Of a stretch of 22,183 nucleotides of DNA, positions 8,933 through 15,910 are shown in pieces; the first letter of the stretch is position 1, and every line of letters begins with the position of its first letter. Location of the stretch: the NCBI GenBank assembly GCA_945898025.1, contig CAMDGT010000002.1, positions 1 to 22,183 of the forward strand. The letters are read 5' to 3'. The notes under the pieces were generated by a model. That model was given only the letters and a program-made list of their open reading frames with translations. It had not been told where the DNA came from and did no database searches. Made by a program: the position numbers and the translations under genes. Origin of the DNA: Rickettsia typhi. Its GTDB lineage: Bacteria > Pseudomonadota > Alphaproteobacteria > Rickettsiales > UBA1997.

Positions 8933-9392
8933 TTACAAGAAATATGCTTATAAAAAAAGAATCGTTTTTATTTTAACAATTGTATCATTTTCAATATTTG
9001 CTGTCTTTGTTATTATTAAAGATTTTCAAAGCAATTTATCTTTTTTTTATTCTCCTAGCGATATTGTCAATTACAATAATCTCAATGCAAAATTAAAAAG
9101 TAAATTAGAAAGCAAATTCTTTAAAATAAGAGTAGGCGGGCTGGTGAAGGAGGGAAGTTTTAACAAAAAAGATAATCAAAATATTGTTTTTACTGTAACT
9201 GATCTAAAAAATGAAATTGTAATTAATTATCAAGGCATATTGCCTGATTTATTCCGCGAAAAGCAAGGAGTAGTTGCGGTTGGTTTTTTTGATTTAGAAA
9301 AAAAAATTTTTAATGCTACGCAGCTTTTAGTCAAGCATGATGAAAATTATATGCCACCAGAGGTTGCAAATATTATTGCCAAAGAAATATAA
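8925..9392 (+). CDS. ccmE: Cytochrome c-type biogenesis haem chaperone CcmE
   Basis: CcmE holds haem covalently in the periplasm and passes it to apocytochrome c in the system I (Ccm) pathway. The 155-residue protein has a short basic N-terminus, one membrane anchor (about residues 12-32), the beta-barrel core including VGGLVKEGSF and YQGILPDLFRE, and the haem-attachment motif KHDENYMPPEV with His138 and Tyr142. These key residues are intact. The ATG at 8925 overlaps the gpmI stop, giving translational coupling between functionally unrelated genes. Size and order of motifs match the alphaproteobacterial family. The hairpin after the stop (9399-9440) probably ends this operon. Confidence 0.95.
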   Translation: MSNYKKYAYKKRIVFILTIVSFSIFAVFVIIKDFQSNLSFFYSPSDIVNYNNLNAKLKSKLESKFFKIRVGGLVKEGSFNKKDNQNIVFTVTDLKNEIVINYQGILPDLFREKQGVVAVGFFDLEKKIFNATQLLVKHDENYMPPEVANIIAKEI

Positions 9393-9398
9393 ATCTTA

Positions 9399-9440
9399 AT
9401 TTTTTTGTTAAAAATGCTTCGTTGCAATTAACAAAAAAAT
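9399..9440 (+). terminator. Probable AT-only terminator hairpin after ccmE
   Basis: A perfect 13-bp inverted repeat, ATTTTTTTGTTAA (9399-9411) and TTAACAAAAAAAT (9428-9440), starts a few bases after the ccmE stop. The stem is nearly all A-T and the T-run lies within the left arm rather than after the stem, so it reads better as a terminator on the minus strand or as a weak bidirectional one. A TATAAT at 9444-9449 just after it could serve the next gene. Confidence 0.4.
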
Positions 9441-9489
9441 GATTATAATATTTATTTTTACAGTTTTTATAATTTAATTTACTTAATTT

Positions 9490-10014
9490 ATGCTTTTTAT
9501 CCATAATCCTAGAATGAGACCAATTATTCGTTTGTTTATTATTGGTGCAGTTGTTTTTTTAATAACTCGTCCCTATAATTTGATTTGCAATGCCTTCAAT
9601 AAATGTTCACCAATTTATTTTAGCGATATTCTGGATTACTTGCCAAATAATTATCCCGATTACAAAGCTTTAATTTTAGTTGAAACCGAGAATGAAATGA
9701 AAGATCTGCAATTTGAAGCGGTTGAGGTGGTTAAAGAGGTTATCCTCAATGGCAAAACCAATGAGTTTGAATATTTAATAAAAAATAAATCAGATAAACC
9801 GATTAGCTTTTTTCTTGAATTAAAAATTGAGCCAGCTGACTTAGAGAAATATATCTCAAAACGAAAATGTTTATGTGGTTCTCGTTTTACTTTAGCTCCA
9901 AAGGAAGAAAAAATTATCAAGGCTAAATTAAAAATTGATAAAACAATTATAGGAGATTCTAAATTTAACATAGACGAAGGTCTGAGAATATTATATAGAG
10001 TCAAGGGATATTAA
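9490..10014 (+). CDS. ctaG: Divergent cytochrome c oxidase assembly protein, CtaG/Cox11 family
   Basis: Cox11/CtaG delivers copper to the Cu(B) site of cytochrome oxidase subunit I from the periplasmic side. The 174-residue protein has one N-terminal membrane anchor (about residues 10-26) followed by RPYNLICNAF, which corresponds to the family block around the conserved cysteine (here Cys33). The central beta-sandwich is less conserved. The copper-site region survives as KRKCLCGSRFTLAPKEE, where the two cysteines of the usual CFCF motif remain (Cys127, Cys129) but both phenylalanines are replaced. The family call rests on these two blocks and on size, so it is good but not certain. A second ATG at residue 9 could be the true start; both leave the anchor intact. 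It follows ccmE and precedes priA by 23 nt. A TATAAT at 9444 or 9468 could be part of its promoter. Confidence 0.68.
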   Translation: MLFIHNPRMRPIIRLFIIGAVVFLITRPYNLICNAFNKCSPIYFSDILDYLPNNYPDYKALILVETENEMKDLQFEAVEVVKEVILNGKTNEFEYLIKNKSDKPISFFLELKIEPADLEKYISKRKCLCGSRFTLAPKEEKIIKAKLKIDKTIIGDSKFNIDEGLRILYRVKGY

Positions 10015-10037
10015 TTAAATAATTTTCCTCAATATTT

Positions 10038-12086
10038 ATGCCCCGCAAGCTTGAAAATCAAGCTTTGTCAGATAAAATTTTGGTGCAGGTTTTGTTGCCA
10101 TTAATTTTTGATAAAAGTTTTACCTATTATACTGATAGCAATATCAAGATTGGAGCGGTAGTTGAGGTAGAGTTTGGTCGTCAAAAAATTTGGGGAATTA
10201 TCGTTGAAATTAATGTCGCTTCTGCTGAAGAGGTTCCAGCCTATAAAATTCCAGCCTATAAAATTCCAGCCTATAAAATTAAAGATGTCATCAATATTCA
10301 TCAAGATTTATTTTTTACCCCTCAAATAATTGAATTTATTGAGAAAATAGCCTCTTATAATCTTGCTTCTCTTGGGATGGTGCTTAAATCTTTTTTAAAT
10401 ATTATCAATAGCAATAAAAAGCGAAAGAAGGCAATAATTGCTAAGTCTGATGACTTTTGTAATCATCAAATTATATTAAAAAAATTATCCGATCAACAGC
10501 AAAAAATTGCTAATAAAATAAGCGAAGAAATCAATATTGACAAGCCTTTACCAATATTGCTCGAAGGAGTTACGGGCTCTGGAAAAACTGAAATTTATTT
10601 CAAGCTAATTGCCGATTTATTGCAAAATCAATCTCCTCAAAAGGCTCAAATATTAATTTTGTTGCCAGAAATTGCTCTTACTAGCCAAATTATTAAAAGA
10701 TTTCAAGAGCAATTTAATTTTCCTCCCGCTTTGTGGCATTCACAAATTACTGCTAAAAATAAATTAGAAATATTTCACGGACTCAACAACGGAAGTTTGC
10801 AAATATTGATAGGAGCAAGGTCGGCATTGTTGTTGCCATTCAAAAACCTAAAATTAATTATTGTTGATGAAGAACACGACCCCTCATTTAAACAAGAAGA
10901 TTTATTTAATTTTAGCGCTAGAGATATGGCAATTATCTACGGAAAAATAGCTCAATGCCCTGTTGTACTTGCTTCAGCAACTCCATCGATTGAAAGCTTT
11001 TATAATTATAAAATTCATAAATATAAGCATTTTCATCTAGAAAGTAAATTTTTTGCCAAAGAAAATAAAATTGATATTGTTGATCTTAAAAATTATAAAG
11101 ATTTTAAAAAAAATCCAATTTCTCCTGCTTTAAAAACCGCCATCAAAGAAACGCTCAATAATCAAAGGCAAGTGTTGCTATTTCTTAATCGAAGAGGTTA
11201 TGCCCCTTTAGCAATTTGCAATAAATGTGGCAATAAACAAAAATGCTTAAATTGCGATTTTCATCTTGTTTTTCATAAGAGTAAAAATATTTTAGCTTGT
11301 CATCATTGTGGTTATCAAAAGGCTTCATTTAAGCAATGTCAAGATTGCCAAGGTGATGGCGAATTAATTTCTGTGGGAATGGGGGTGGAAAAAATATTAG
11401 AACAAGTTGCTTTGCAATTTGAAGATGCAAGAATTGCAATGATTACCAGCGATAATATTGATAATTTTACTAAAAGTTCTGAAATAATCGAAAAAATTAG
11501 CAATCGCGAAATTGATATTATTATTGGTACACAAATGATAACTAAGGGTTATGATTTTAAGCACCTTGCTTTAGTTGGTGTGATTGATGCGGACAGCTTT
11601 TTTTATTCTAGTGATTTGCGATGCACTGAAAGAGCTTATCAAATGCTAACTCAAGTTATTGGCAGGGCGGGGAGGCATGAAGAAGCGGGCAGAATTATCT
11701 TGCAAAGTCATAATCCTGAAAATTTAATTTTTGAAAAAATTATCAAAGGCAATCAAAATGATTTTTATAATTTTGAGTTATCGAGTCGTCAAATGCTTGA
11801 TTTACCGCCATTTGCTAGAATGGCAAGTTTTAAAATTAGCTCGTTAAAAGAGCAGGATGCAAAAAGATTCGCGATAGATTTTATTAAATATTTTCCCATT
11901 GATGAAAAAATTATGCTTATGGGACCAATATCCGCAAGAATTCAAAGGGTAAAAAACCGTCATAATTTTTTAGTAAATTTAAAAACTCAAAAAAATGTTA
12001 ATATTCAAAAATTAATCAATAATGTTTTAAAAAATATCGAAATTCCCAAAAGCATTAGGTTAAATATCGACATTGACCCTTTATAA
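10038..12086 (+). CDS. priA: Primosomal replication-restart helicase PriA (N')
   Basis: PriA recognises stalled forks and D-loops and reloads the replisome. The 682-residue protein has an N-terminal DNA-binding part, the Walker A motif GVTGSGKT (residues 177-184), the DEEH box (277-280), ASATPS, and a zinc region near residues 394-440 with paired cysteines (CNKCGNKQKC, CHHCG, CQDC). The later helicase motifs follow: GTQMITKGYDF, then DLRCTERAYQMLTQVIGRAG. All are intact. An oddity is three exact copies of PAYKI at residues 67-81, coded by a 15-bp tandem repeat in the N-terminal domain. An 8-bp inverted repeat (10047-10065) covers codons 4-10 and might form a hairpin near the start. The start ATG at 10038 fits the family N-terminus. 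It is the last ordinary chromosomal gene before the restriction-modification island. Confidence 0.97.
   Translation: MPRKLENQALSDKILVQVLLPLIFDKSFTYYTDSNIKIGAVVEVEFGRQKIWGIIVEINVASAEEVPAYKIPAYKIPAYKIKDVINIHQDLFFTPQIIEFIEKIASYNLASLGMVLKSFLNIINSNKKRKKAIIAKSDDFCNHQIILKKLSDQQQKIANKISEEINIDKPLPILLEGVTGSGKTEIYFKLIADLLQNQSPQKAQILILLPEIALTSQIIKRFQEQFNFPPALWHSQITAKNKLEIFHGLNNGSLQILIGARSALLLPFKNLKLIIVDEEHDPSFKQEDLFNFSARDMAIIYGKIAQCPVVLASATPSIESFYNYKIHKYKHFHLESKFFAKENKIDIVDLKNYKDFKKNPISPALKTAIKETLNNQRQVLLFLNRRGYAPLAICNKCGNKQKCLNCDFHLVFHKSKNILACHHCGYQKASFKQCQDCQGDGELISVGMGVEKILEQVALQFEDARIAMITSDNIDNFTKSSEIIEKISNREIDIIIGTQMITKGYDFKHLALVGVIDADSFFYSSDLRCTERAYQMLTQVIGRAGRHEEAGRIILQSHNPENLIFEKIIKGNQNDFYNFELSSRQMLDLPPFARMASFKISSLKEQDAKRFAIDFIKYFPIDEKIMLMGPISARIQRVKNRHNFLVNLKTQKNVNIQKLINNVLKNIEIPKSIRLNIDIDPL
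10236..10280 (+). repeat. 15-bp tandem repeat x3 inside priA
   Basis: Three exact copies of CCAGCCTATAAAATT occupy 10236-10250, 10251-10265 and 10266-10280 and encode PAYKI three times. Exact identity suggests a recent slippage expansion that keeps the frame. Confidence 0.95.
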
Positions 12087-12093
12087 ATTAGCT

Positions 12094-12130
12094 TTCATTG
12101 TCTCGCGAAGTCGTGTAATCTATAATCAGC
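12094..12130 (+). repeat. Degenerate repeat-like segment at the left edge of the R-M island
   Basis: The segment TCATTGTCTCGCGAAGTCG and the following TGTAATCTATAAT share the CGCGAAGTCG core and the downstream ATCTA with the arms of the palindromic arrays inside the island. It lies in the 144-bp gap between priA and hsdM, which otherwise holds only AT-rich sequence with a weak TAAAAT (12182-12187) that could be an hsdM -10 box. The relation to the arrays is by eye and weak. Confidence 0.35.
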
Positions 12131-12230
12131 AAGCTTTTAAAATTTCTTGCAATTTACTCAATTTTTATTAAATTTTTTTGCTAAAATACCCTTTACCAAT
12201 AACTTCCGTTCAATTTTAAAATAAAATCTT

Positions 12231-13805
12231 GTGAGTGCAAATAGCGATAAAATAACAAGTAATCAGCAAAGAGCTGTTTTACAACGACAAATCTGGCAAA
12301 TTGCTAATAATGTTAGAGGTGCAGTTGATGGCTGGGATTTCAAGCAATATGTGTTAGGCACTCTGTTTTATCGTTTTATCAGTGAAAACTTTGCTACTTA
12401 TATCGAGGTAGGCGATGAGGCTATTAATTATGCCGATCTTTCCGATGCGGTGATTACTCCAGCAATTAAAAATGATGCGATAAAAACCAAAGGTTATTTT
12501 ATCTATCCCAGCCAGCTATTCGTTAATGTCGTTAAAAATGCCAACACCAATGAAAGTTTAAACACAAACTTAGCCAAAATCTTCTCTGAAATTGAGTCTT
12601 CTGCAAACGGCTACCCATCAGAGAAAGACATCAAGGGCTTATTTGCCGACTTCGACACCACTAGCAACCGCCTTGGCAATAATGTAAAAGATAAAAACAC
12701 CCGCTTGACTGCGGTGCTTAAAGGGGTTGCGGGTTTAGAATTTGGCGATTTCCATGGTAGTCAAATTGATCTATTTGGCGATGCCTATGAATTTCTAATC
12801 TCTAATTATGCCGCCAATGCTGGCAAATCGGGTGGTGAATTTTTTACTCCCCAACATGTTTCTAAACTGATTGCACAGCTTGCAATGCATAATCAAAGCC
12901 GTGTTAATAAAATCTACGACCCCGCTTGTGGTTCTGGCTCTTTGTTGCTTCAAGCCAAGAAGCATTTTGATGCACATATTATTGAAGAAGGTTTTTTCGG
13001 TCAGGAGCTTAACCATACCACCTACAACCTTGCTCGGATGAATATGTTTTTGCACAACATCAACTATTATAAATTTAATATTCAATTAGGCGATACTCTT
13101 ATTAACCCTAATTTTAGAGGCGATAAACTTTTTGATGCCATTGTTTCTAACCCGCCTTATTCCACGAATTGGATAGGTTCTGACGACCCAACATTGATTA
13201 ATGATGATCGCTTTGCCCCTGCAGGAGTGCTTGCACCAAAATCTAAAGCAGATTTTGCCTTTGTGCTTCATGCTCTTAGTTATCTTTCGAGCAGAGGCCG
13301 CGCTTCTATTGTGTGCTTCCCCGGAATTTTTTACCGTGGTGGGGCGGAAGCACGAATAAGACAATATTTAATTGATAATAATTATGTTGAAAGCATTATT
13401 TCACTTGCTCCCAACTTGTTCTTTGGCACTTCAATTGCGGTGACAATTTTGGTTCTTGCTAAAAATAAAAAAGACACCAACACCCAATTTATTGATGCCA
13501 GTGCTCTATTCAAAAAAGAAACTAACAACAATATTTTAACTGATGCCCACATCGACGAGATTATGCGAGTGTTTGACAACAAAGAAAATGTTGAATATTT
13601 TGCCAGATCGGTTCCTTGTGAAGAAATCAAAACTAAGGAATATAATTTGTCAGTAAGCAGTTATGTTGAAGCCAAAGATAATCGCGAGGTTATAGAAATT
13701 GCTAAGCTCAATGCCGAGATAGAAACAACAGTCGAAAAAATTAATCGCTTGCGCGCCGATATTGGTTTAATAGTTACTCAGATCGAGGGAGATAAAAATG
13801 AGTAA
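12231..13805 (+). CDS. hsdM: Type I restriction-modification system methyltransferase subunit HsdM
   Basis: HsdM transfers a methyl group from S-adenosylmethionine to adenine in the site recognised by HsdS, in an M2S complex that becomes R2M2S with HsdR. The protein has 524 residues, a normal length. The helical N-terminal domain shows [19 protein letters not shown]. The catalytic domain has [14 protein letters not shown] (about residue 203), the SAM-binding [10 protein letters not shown] (about 230) and the catalytic NPPY (307-310), all intact. The C-terminal helix that contacts HsdS is present. The start is GTG at 12231 and matches the family N-terminus. The stop overlaps the ATG of the truncated rhuM gene by 8 nt (ATGAGTAA), so this gene is coupled to a relic instead of directly to hsdS. 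Confidence 0.96.
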   Translation: MSANSDKITSNQQRAVLQRQIWQIANNVRGAVDGWDFKQYVLGTLFYRFISENFATYIEVGDEAINYADLSDAVITPAIKNDAIKTKGYFIYPSQLFVNVVKNANTNESLNTNLAKIFSEIESSANGYPSEKDIKGLFADFDTTSNRLGNNVKDKNTRLTAVLKGVAGLEFGDFHGSQIDLFGDAYEFLISNYAANAGKSGGEFFTPQHVSKLIAQLAMHNQSRVNKIYDPACGSGSLLLQAKKHFDAHIIEEGFFGQELNHTTYNLARMNMFLHNINYYKFNIQLGDTLINPNFRGDKLFDAIVSNPPYSTNWIGSDDPTLINDDRFAPAGVLAPKSKADFAFVLHALSYLSSRGRASIVCFPGIFYRGGAEARIRQYLIDNNYVESIISLAPNLFFGTSIAVTILVLAKNKKDTNTQFIDASALFKKETNNNILTDAHIDEIMRVFDNKENVEYFARSVPCEEIKTKEYNLSVSSYVEAKDNREVIEIAKLNAEIETTVEKINRLRADIGLIVTQIEGDKNE

Positions 13806-14109
13806 AAGCAAATCAACAACACCAACTATTCGTTCATCTGCAGTAGAATATCTAGCCTTTATTGCCACCAATTGTGAGAATGGAGTTGAAGCATTTTATG
13901 ATGATGAAAATATTTGGCTTAGTCAAAAGATGATGGCAACTTTATATGATGTCACGGTTTCGACCATTAACCAACACCTTAAGCGAATTTATACTGTCAT
14001 CCTGCGTCATTACACCGTCATCCTGCGCGAAGTTTATACTGTCATCCTGCGCGAAGTCGCAGGATCCAGAAGAAATAACGATAAGACCCTGCGACTTCGC
14101 GCAGGGTGA
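13798..14109 (+). pseudogene. 5' fragment of a rhuM-family gene, cut by repeat array A
   Basis: Residues 1-65 (through NQHLKRIY) match the start of RhuM-family proteins: an IRSSAVEYLAFIAT start and the ENIWLSQKMMATLYDV block with the helix-turn-helix-like STINQHLK. The frame then enters repeat array A and the remaining 38 residues (TVILRHYTVILREV and so on) are translated repeat, ending at 14109. Intact relatives run to about 340 residues, so most of the gene is gone. RhuM-like genes often sit within type I restriction loci; their role is poorly known. The start overlaps the hsdM stop by 8 nt. It is not the lost half of the intact rhuM downstream, because the two N-termini differ. A short protein may still be made. 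Confidence 0.75.
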
Positions 14110-14206
14110 CGGAAGTGGAAAACTGCAGGGTGACGGAGGAAGCAAAACACAGGGTGACGGAAGTGGAAAACTGCAGGGTGACGGAGGAAGCAAAACACAG
14201 GGTGAC
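13990..14206 (+). repeat. Modular palindromic repeat array A
   Basis: The left ladder holds GTCATCCTG at 13996, 14017 and 14041. The core has a left arm at 14041-14066 and a right arm at 14085-14110, which are reverse complements except for two positions, with an 18-nt spacer. Each arm is itself a small hairpin (CCTGCG/CGCAGG). The right ladder has CAGGGTGAC at 14102, 14126, 14150, 14174 and 14198, an exact 24-bp period, with two alternating fillers (GGAAGTGGAAAACTG and GGAGGAAGCAAAACA). The two ladders are near-complementary, so many nested pairings are possible. The array breaks the rhuM fragment. Confidence 0.92.
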
Positions 14207-14433
14207 AAAGTCAAAGCTTGGTCTGTCCAGAATAATAAGGAGATAAAATAATGAAAAAACAGGCTTTTGTTTATATTTTGGCAAGTAAAAAAAATGGAAC
14301 AATTTATACGGGGGCGACCAGTAATCTTGATAAAATGATTAAGATCACAAAAAAAGGAACAAATGAATAACACAAATTTTTTAGAAAAATTATTAGATGG
14401 GGAGAGGGTTGAGTGGAAGAGGCTGGGGGAGGT
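14041..14433 (+). repeat. Direct duplication, copy 1 (array core + GIY-YIG relic + hsdS start)
   Basis: About 390 bp here recur at 15511-15903 in the same orientation, with scattered substitutions and a reshuffled order of the 24-bp units. The block covers the array core, the right ladder, the GIY-YIG fragment, and the first ~22 codons of hsdS. Confidence 0.88.
14251..14370 (+). pseudogene. GIY-YIG nuclease N-terminal relic, copy 1
   Basis: A 39-residue ORF begins with the signature half of a small GIY-YIG endonuclease domain: AFVYILASKKNGTIYTGATS, then NLDK. The second half, with the catalytic Arg/Glu region, is missing; after NLDK the frame runs into an unrelated MIKITKKGTNE and stops. It cannot be an active nuclease. 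A strong Shine-Dalgarno (AAGGAG, 14237-14242) sits 8 nt before the ATG. Its stop overlaps the hsdS ATG by 8 nt (ATGAATAA), so it may now act as a leader ORF that feeds ribosomes to hsdS. A second copy is at 15721. Confidence 0.72.
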
Positions 14434-15541
14434 TTGTGGCTTAATAACAACTGGTAAATTAAATGCCAATGCAATGGAAGAAGGTGGTAATTATCCTTTT
14501 TTTACATGCAATGAAAAACCATACAAAATCAATAGTTATGCATTTGATTTGGAAGCAATTTTAATATCTGGGAACGGTAGTCAAGTAGGTCATCTTAATT
14601 ACTATAAAGGAAAGTTTAATGCTTATCAAAGAACTTATATAGTTGGTGATTTTAGAGATGTTAATGCGATGTATTTATTTCATTACCTAAATTATACATT
14701 GAAGAGTTACATTCTTCAAAACTCAAGAAAAGGATCTATTCCATATATAACGATGCCAATGTTGGAAGGCTTTCAAATCCTCATTCCATGTCCCGACAAC
14801 CCAAAAAAATCGCTTGAAATTCAGGCGGAAATTGTCCGCATTTTGGACAATTTCACCACACTTACCGCCGAGCTTACCGCCGAGCTTACCGCCCGCAAAA
14901 AACAATATGCCTATTATCGCGAACAACTTCTCACTTTTGGAGAAGGCGAAGTGGAATGGAAGAGGCTGGGGGAGGTGCTTATTCGTTCAAAGGGCACGCA
15001 AATCACTGCTGGCAAGATGAGGCAATTACACAAAGATGGTGCACCGATAAAAATTTTTGCAGGCGGAAGGACTATTGCATTTGTGAATTTTGATGATATT
15101 CCTGCTAAGGATATTAATAACAAACCATCAATTATAGTAAAATCAAGAGGTATAATTGCATTTGAATATTACGAAAAGCCATTTTCTCATAAAAATGAAA
15201 TGTGGTCTTATTATTCGGATAATAAAAATATTGATATCAAATTTGTATATTATTTCTTAAAATTAAATGAACAGCATTTTCAAAATATTGGAAGCAAAAT
15301 GCAAATGCCACAAATCGCAACTCCTGATACTGACAAGTTTAAAATCCCCATTCCACCACTTTCTCAGCAAGCTCGCATCGTTGCCATTCTAGATAAATTC
15401 GATGCCATCACTAACTCCATCACCGAAGGCTTGCCACGAGAAATTGAACTTCGTCAACAGCAATATGAATATTACCGTGATTTGCTTTTGTCATCCTGTG
15501 TCATTACATCGTCATCCTGCGCGAAGTCGCAGGATCCATAA
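14363..15541 (+). CDS. hsdS: Type I restriction-modification specificity subunit HsdS, copy 1
   Basis: HsdS sets the DNA target of the type I complex: two target-recognition domains each read one half-site and conserved helices set the spacing. This 392-residue protein has the conserved start FLEKLLDGERVEWKRLGEV, a first recognition domain (about 24-150), a central conserved helix with the LTAE unit twice (167-174) followed by LTARKKQYAYYREQLLTF, a second start-like block EGEVEWKRLGEV, a second recognition domain (about 207-325), and the C-terminal helix PREIELRQQQYEYYRDLL. The last 16 residues (SSCVITSSSCAKSQDP) are translated from repeat array B. The ATG at 14363 has AAGGA (14354-14358) upstream and overlaps the GIY-YIG relic stop. 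The TAEL-type repeat resembles the EcoR124 family, where copy number sets target spacing. Confidence 0.93.
   Translation: MNNTNFLEKLLDGERVEWKRLGEVCGLITTGKLNANAMEEGGNYPFFTCNEKPYKINSYAFDLEAILISGNGSQVGHLNYYKGKFNAYQRTYIVGDFRDVNAMYLFHYLNYTLKSYILQNSRKGSIPYITMPMLEGFQILIPCPDNPKKSLEIQAEIVRILDNFTTLTAELTAELTARKKQYAYYREQLLTFGEGEVEWKRLGEVLIRSKGTQITAGKMRQLHKDGAPIKIFAGGRTIAFVNFDDIPAKDINNKPSIIVKSRGIIAFEYYEKPFSHKNEMWSYYSDNKNIDIKFVYYFLKLNEQHFQNIGSKMQMPQIATPDTDKFKIPIPPLSQQARIVAILDKFDAITNSITEGLPREIELRQQQYEYYRDLLLSSCVITSSSCAKSQDP
14861..14896 (+). repeat. 12-bp LTAE repeat in hsdS copy 1
   Basis: CTTACCGCCGAG occurs at 14861-14872 and 14873-14884, followed by the variant CTTACCGCCCGC (14885-14896). It codes the spacer helix between the two recognition domains. 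In the EcoR124/EcoDXXI family the number of such TAEL units changes target spacer length by one base; by analogy this site may vary by slippage without breaking the frame. Confidence 0.9.
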
Positions 15542-15676
15542 GAAATAACGATAAGACCCTGCGACTTCGCGCAGGGTGACGGAAGTGGAAAAGTGCAGGG
15601 TGACGGAAGTGGAAAACTGCAGGGTGACGGAAGTGGAAAACTGCAGGGTGACGGAGGAAGAAAAACACAGGGTGAC
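15489..15676 (+). repeat. Modular palindromic repeat array B
   Basis: The left ladder is shorter than in A (GTCATCCTG at 15490 and 15511). The core arms are 15511-15536 and 15555-15580, with the same 18-nt spacer apart from one base, a change that creates the hsdS1 stop codon (TAA at 15539-15541). The right ladder again has five CAGGGTGAC units at 24-bp steps (15572, 15596, 15620, 15644, 15668), but the filler order differs from A. The array begins inside the hsdS1 reading frame and encodes its C-terminal tail. Confidence 0.92.
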
Positions 15677-15903
15677 AAAGTCAAAGCTTGGTCTGTCCAG
15701 AATAATAAGGAGATAAAATAATGGAAAAGCAAGCTTTTGTTTATATTTTGGCAAATAAAAAACACGGAACAATTTATACGGGGGCGACCAGTAATCTTGA
15801 TAAAATGATTAAGATCACAAAAAAAGGAACAAATGAATAAGCGAAGTTTTTTAGAAAAATTATTGGATGGCGAGAGGGTTGAGTGGAAGAGGTTGGGGGA
15901 GGT
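15511..15903 (+). repeat. Direct duplication, copy 2
   Basis: This is the second copy of the ~390-bp block at 14041-14433, 1470 bp downstream in the same orientation. Recombination between the copies would remove hsdS1. Confidence 0.88.
15721..15840 (+). pseudogene. GIY-YIG nuclease N-terminal relic, copy 2
   Basis: This 39-residue ORF is the same relic as at 14251 with a few substitutions (MEKQAFVYILANKKHGTIYT at the start) and an identical ending. The Shine-Dalgarno AAGGAG (15707-15712) is kept. Only the first half of the GIY-YIG domain is present, so no nuclease activity is expected. The stop overlaps the ATG of an hsdS start fragment by 8 nt. Both copies keep the full 39-codon frame, which fits either recent duplication or use as a translational leader. 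Confidence 0.72.
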
Positions 15904-15910
15904 AATATGA
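15833..15910 (+). pseudogene. hsdS 5' fragment (25 codons)
   Basis: The ORF has the conserved HsdS start (SFLEKLLDGERVEWKRLGEV) and then stops (TGA 15908-15910) where a recognition domain should begin. It is the third hsdS start in the locus and forms the end of duplication copy 2. Its stop overlaps the ATG of the next small ORF by 4 nt. It marks where another specificity gene was lost, or where one could be rebuilt by recombination. Confidence 0.78.

Noticed and set aside
9660..10004. Minus-strand 114-residue ORF opposite ctaG
   Set aside because: No recognisable motif and fully antisense to a gene with better evidence.
10047..10065. 8-bp inverted repeat at the priA start as a regulatory hairpin
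   Set aside because: It is inside codons 4-10, has a 3-nt loop and no independent support; mentioned only within the priA entry.
14102..14206. CRISPR-like regular spacing (24-bp period)
   Set aside because: The units have only two alternating fillers of 15 bp, not unique spacers of 30 bp or more, and there are no cas genes.
13942..14469. Minus-strand ORF of 175 residues across array A, rich in Pro-Ser-Cys-Leu repeats
   Set aside because: It is a translation of the repeat array and antisense to rhuM fragment and hsdS; the repeating SPC units come from the 24-bp ladder and no conserved domain is seen.
14861..14896. On/off phase variation of hsdS by the 12-bp repeat
   Set aside because: The unit is a multiple of three, so copy-number change cannot switch the frame; it can only alter spacing.
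15472..15772. Two minus-strand ORFs (97 and 86 residues) across array B
   Set aside because: Same cause: open frames in both strands of the palindromic array, including the reverse of the GIY-YIG relic.
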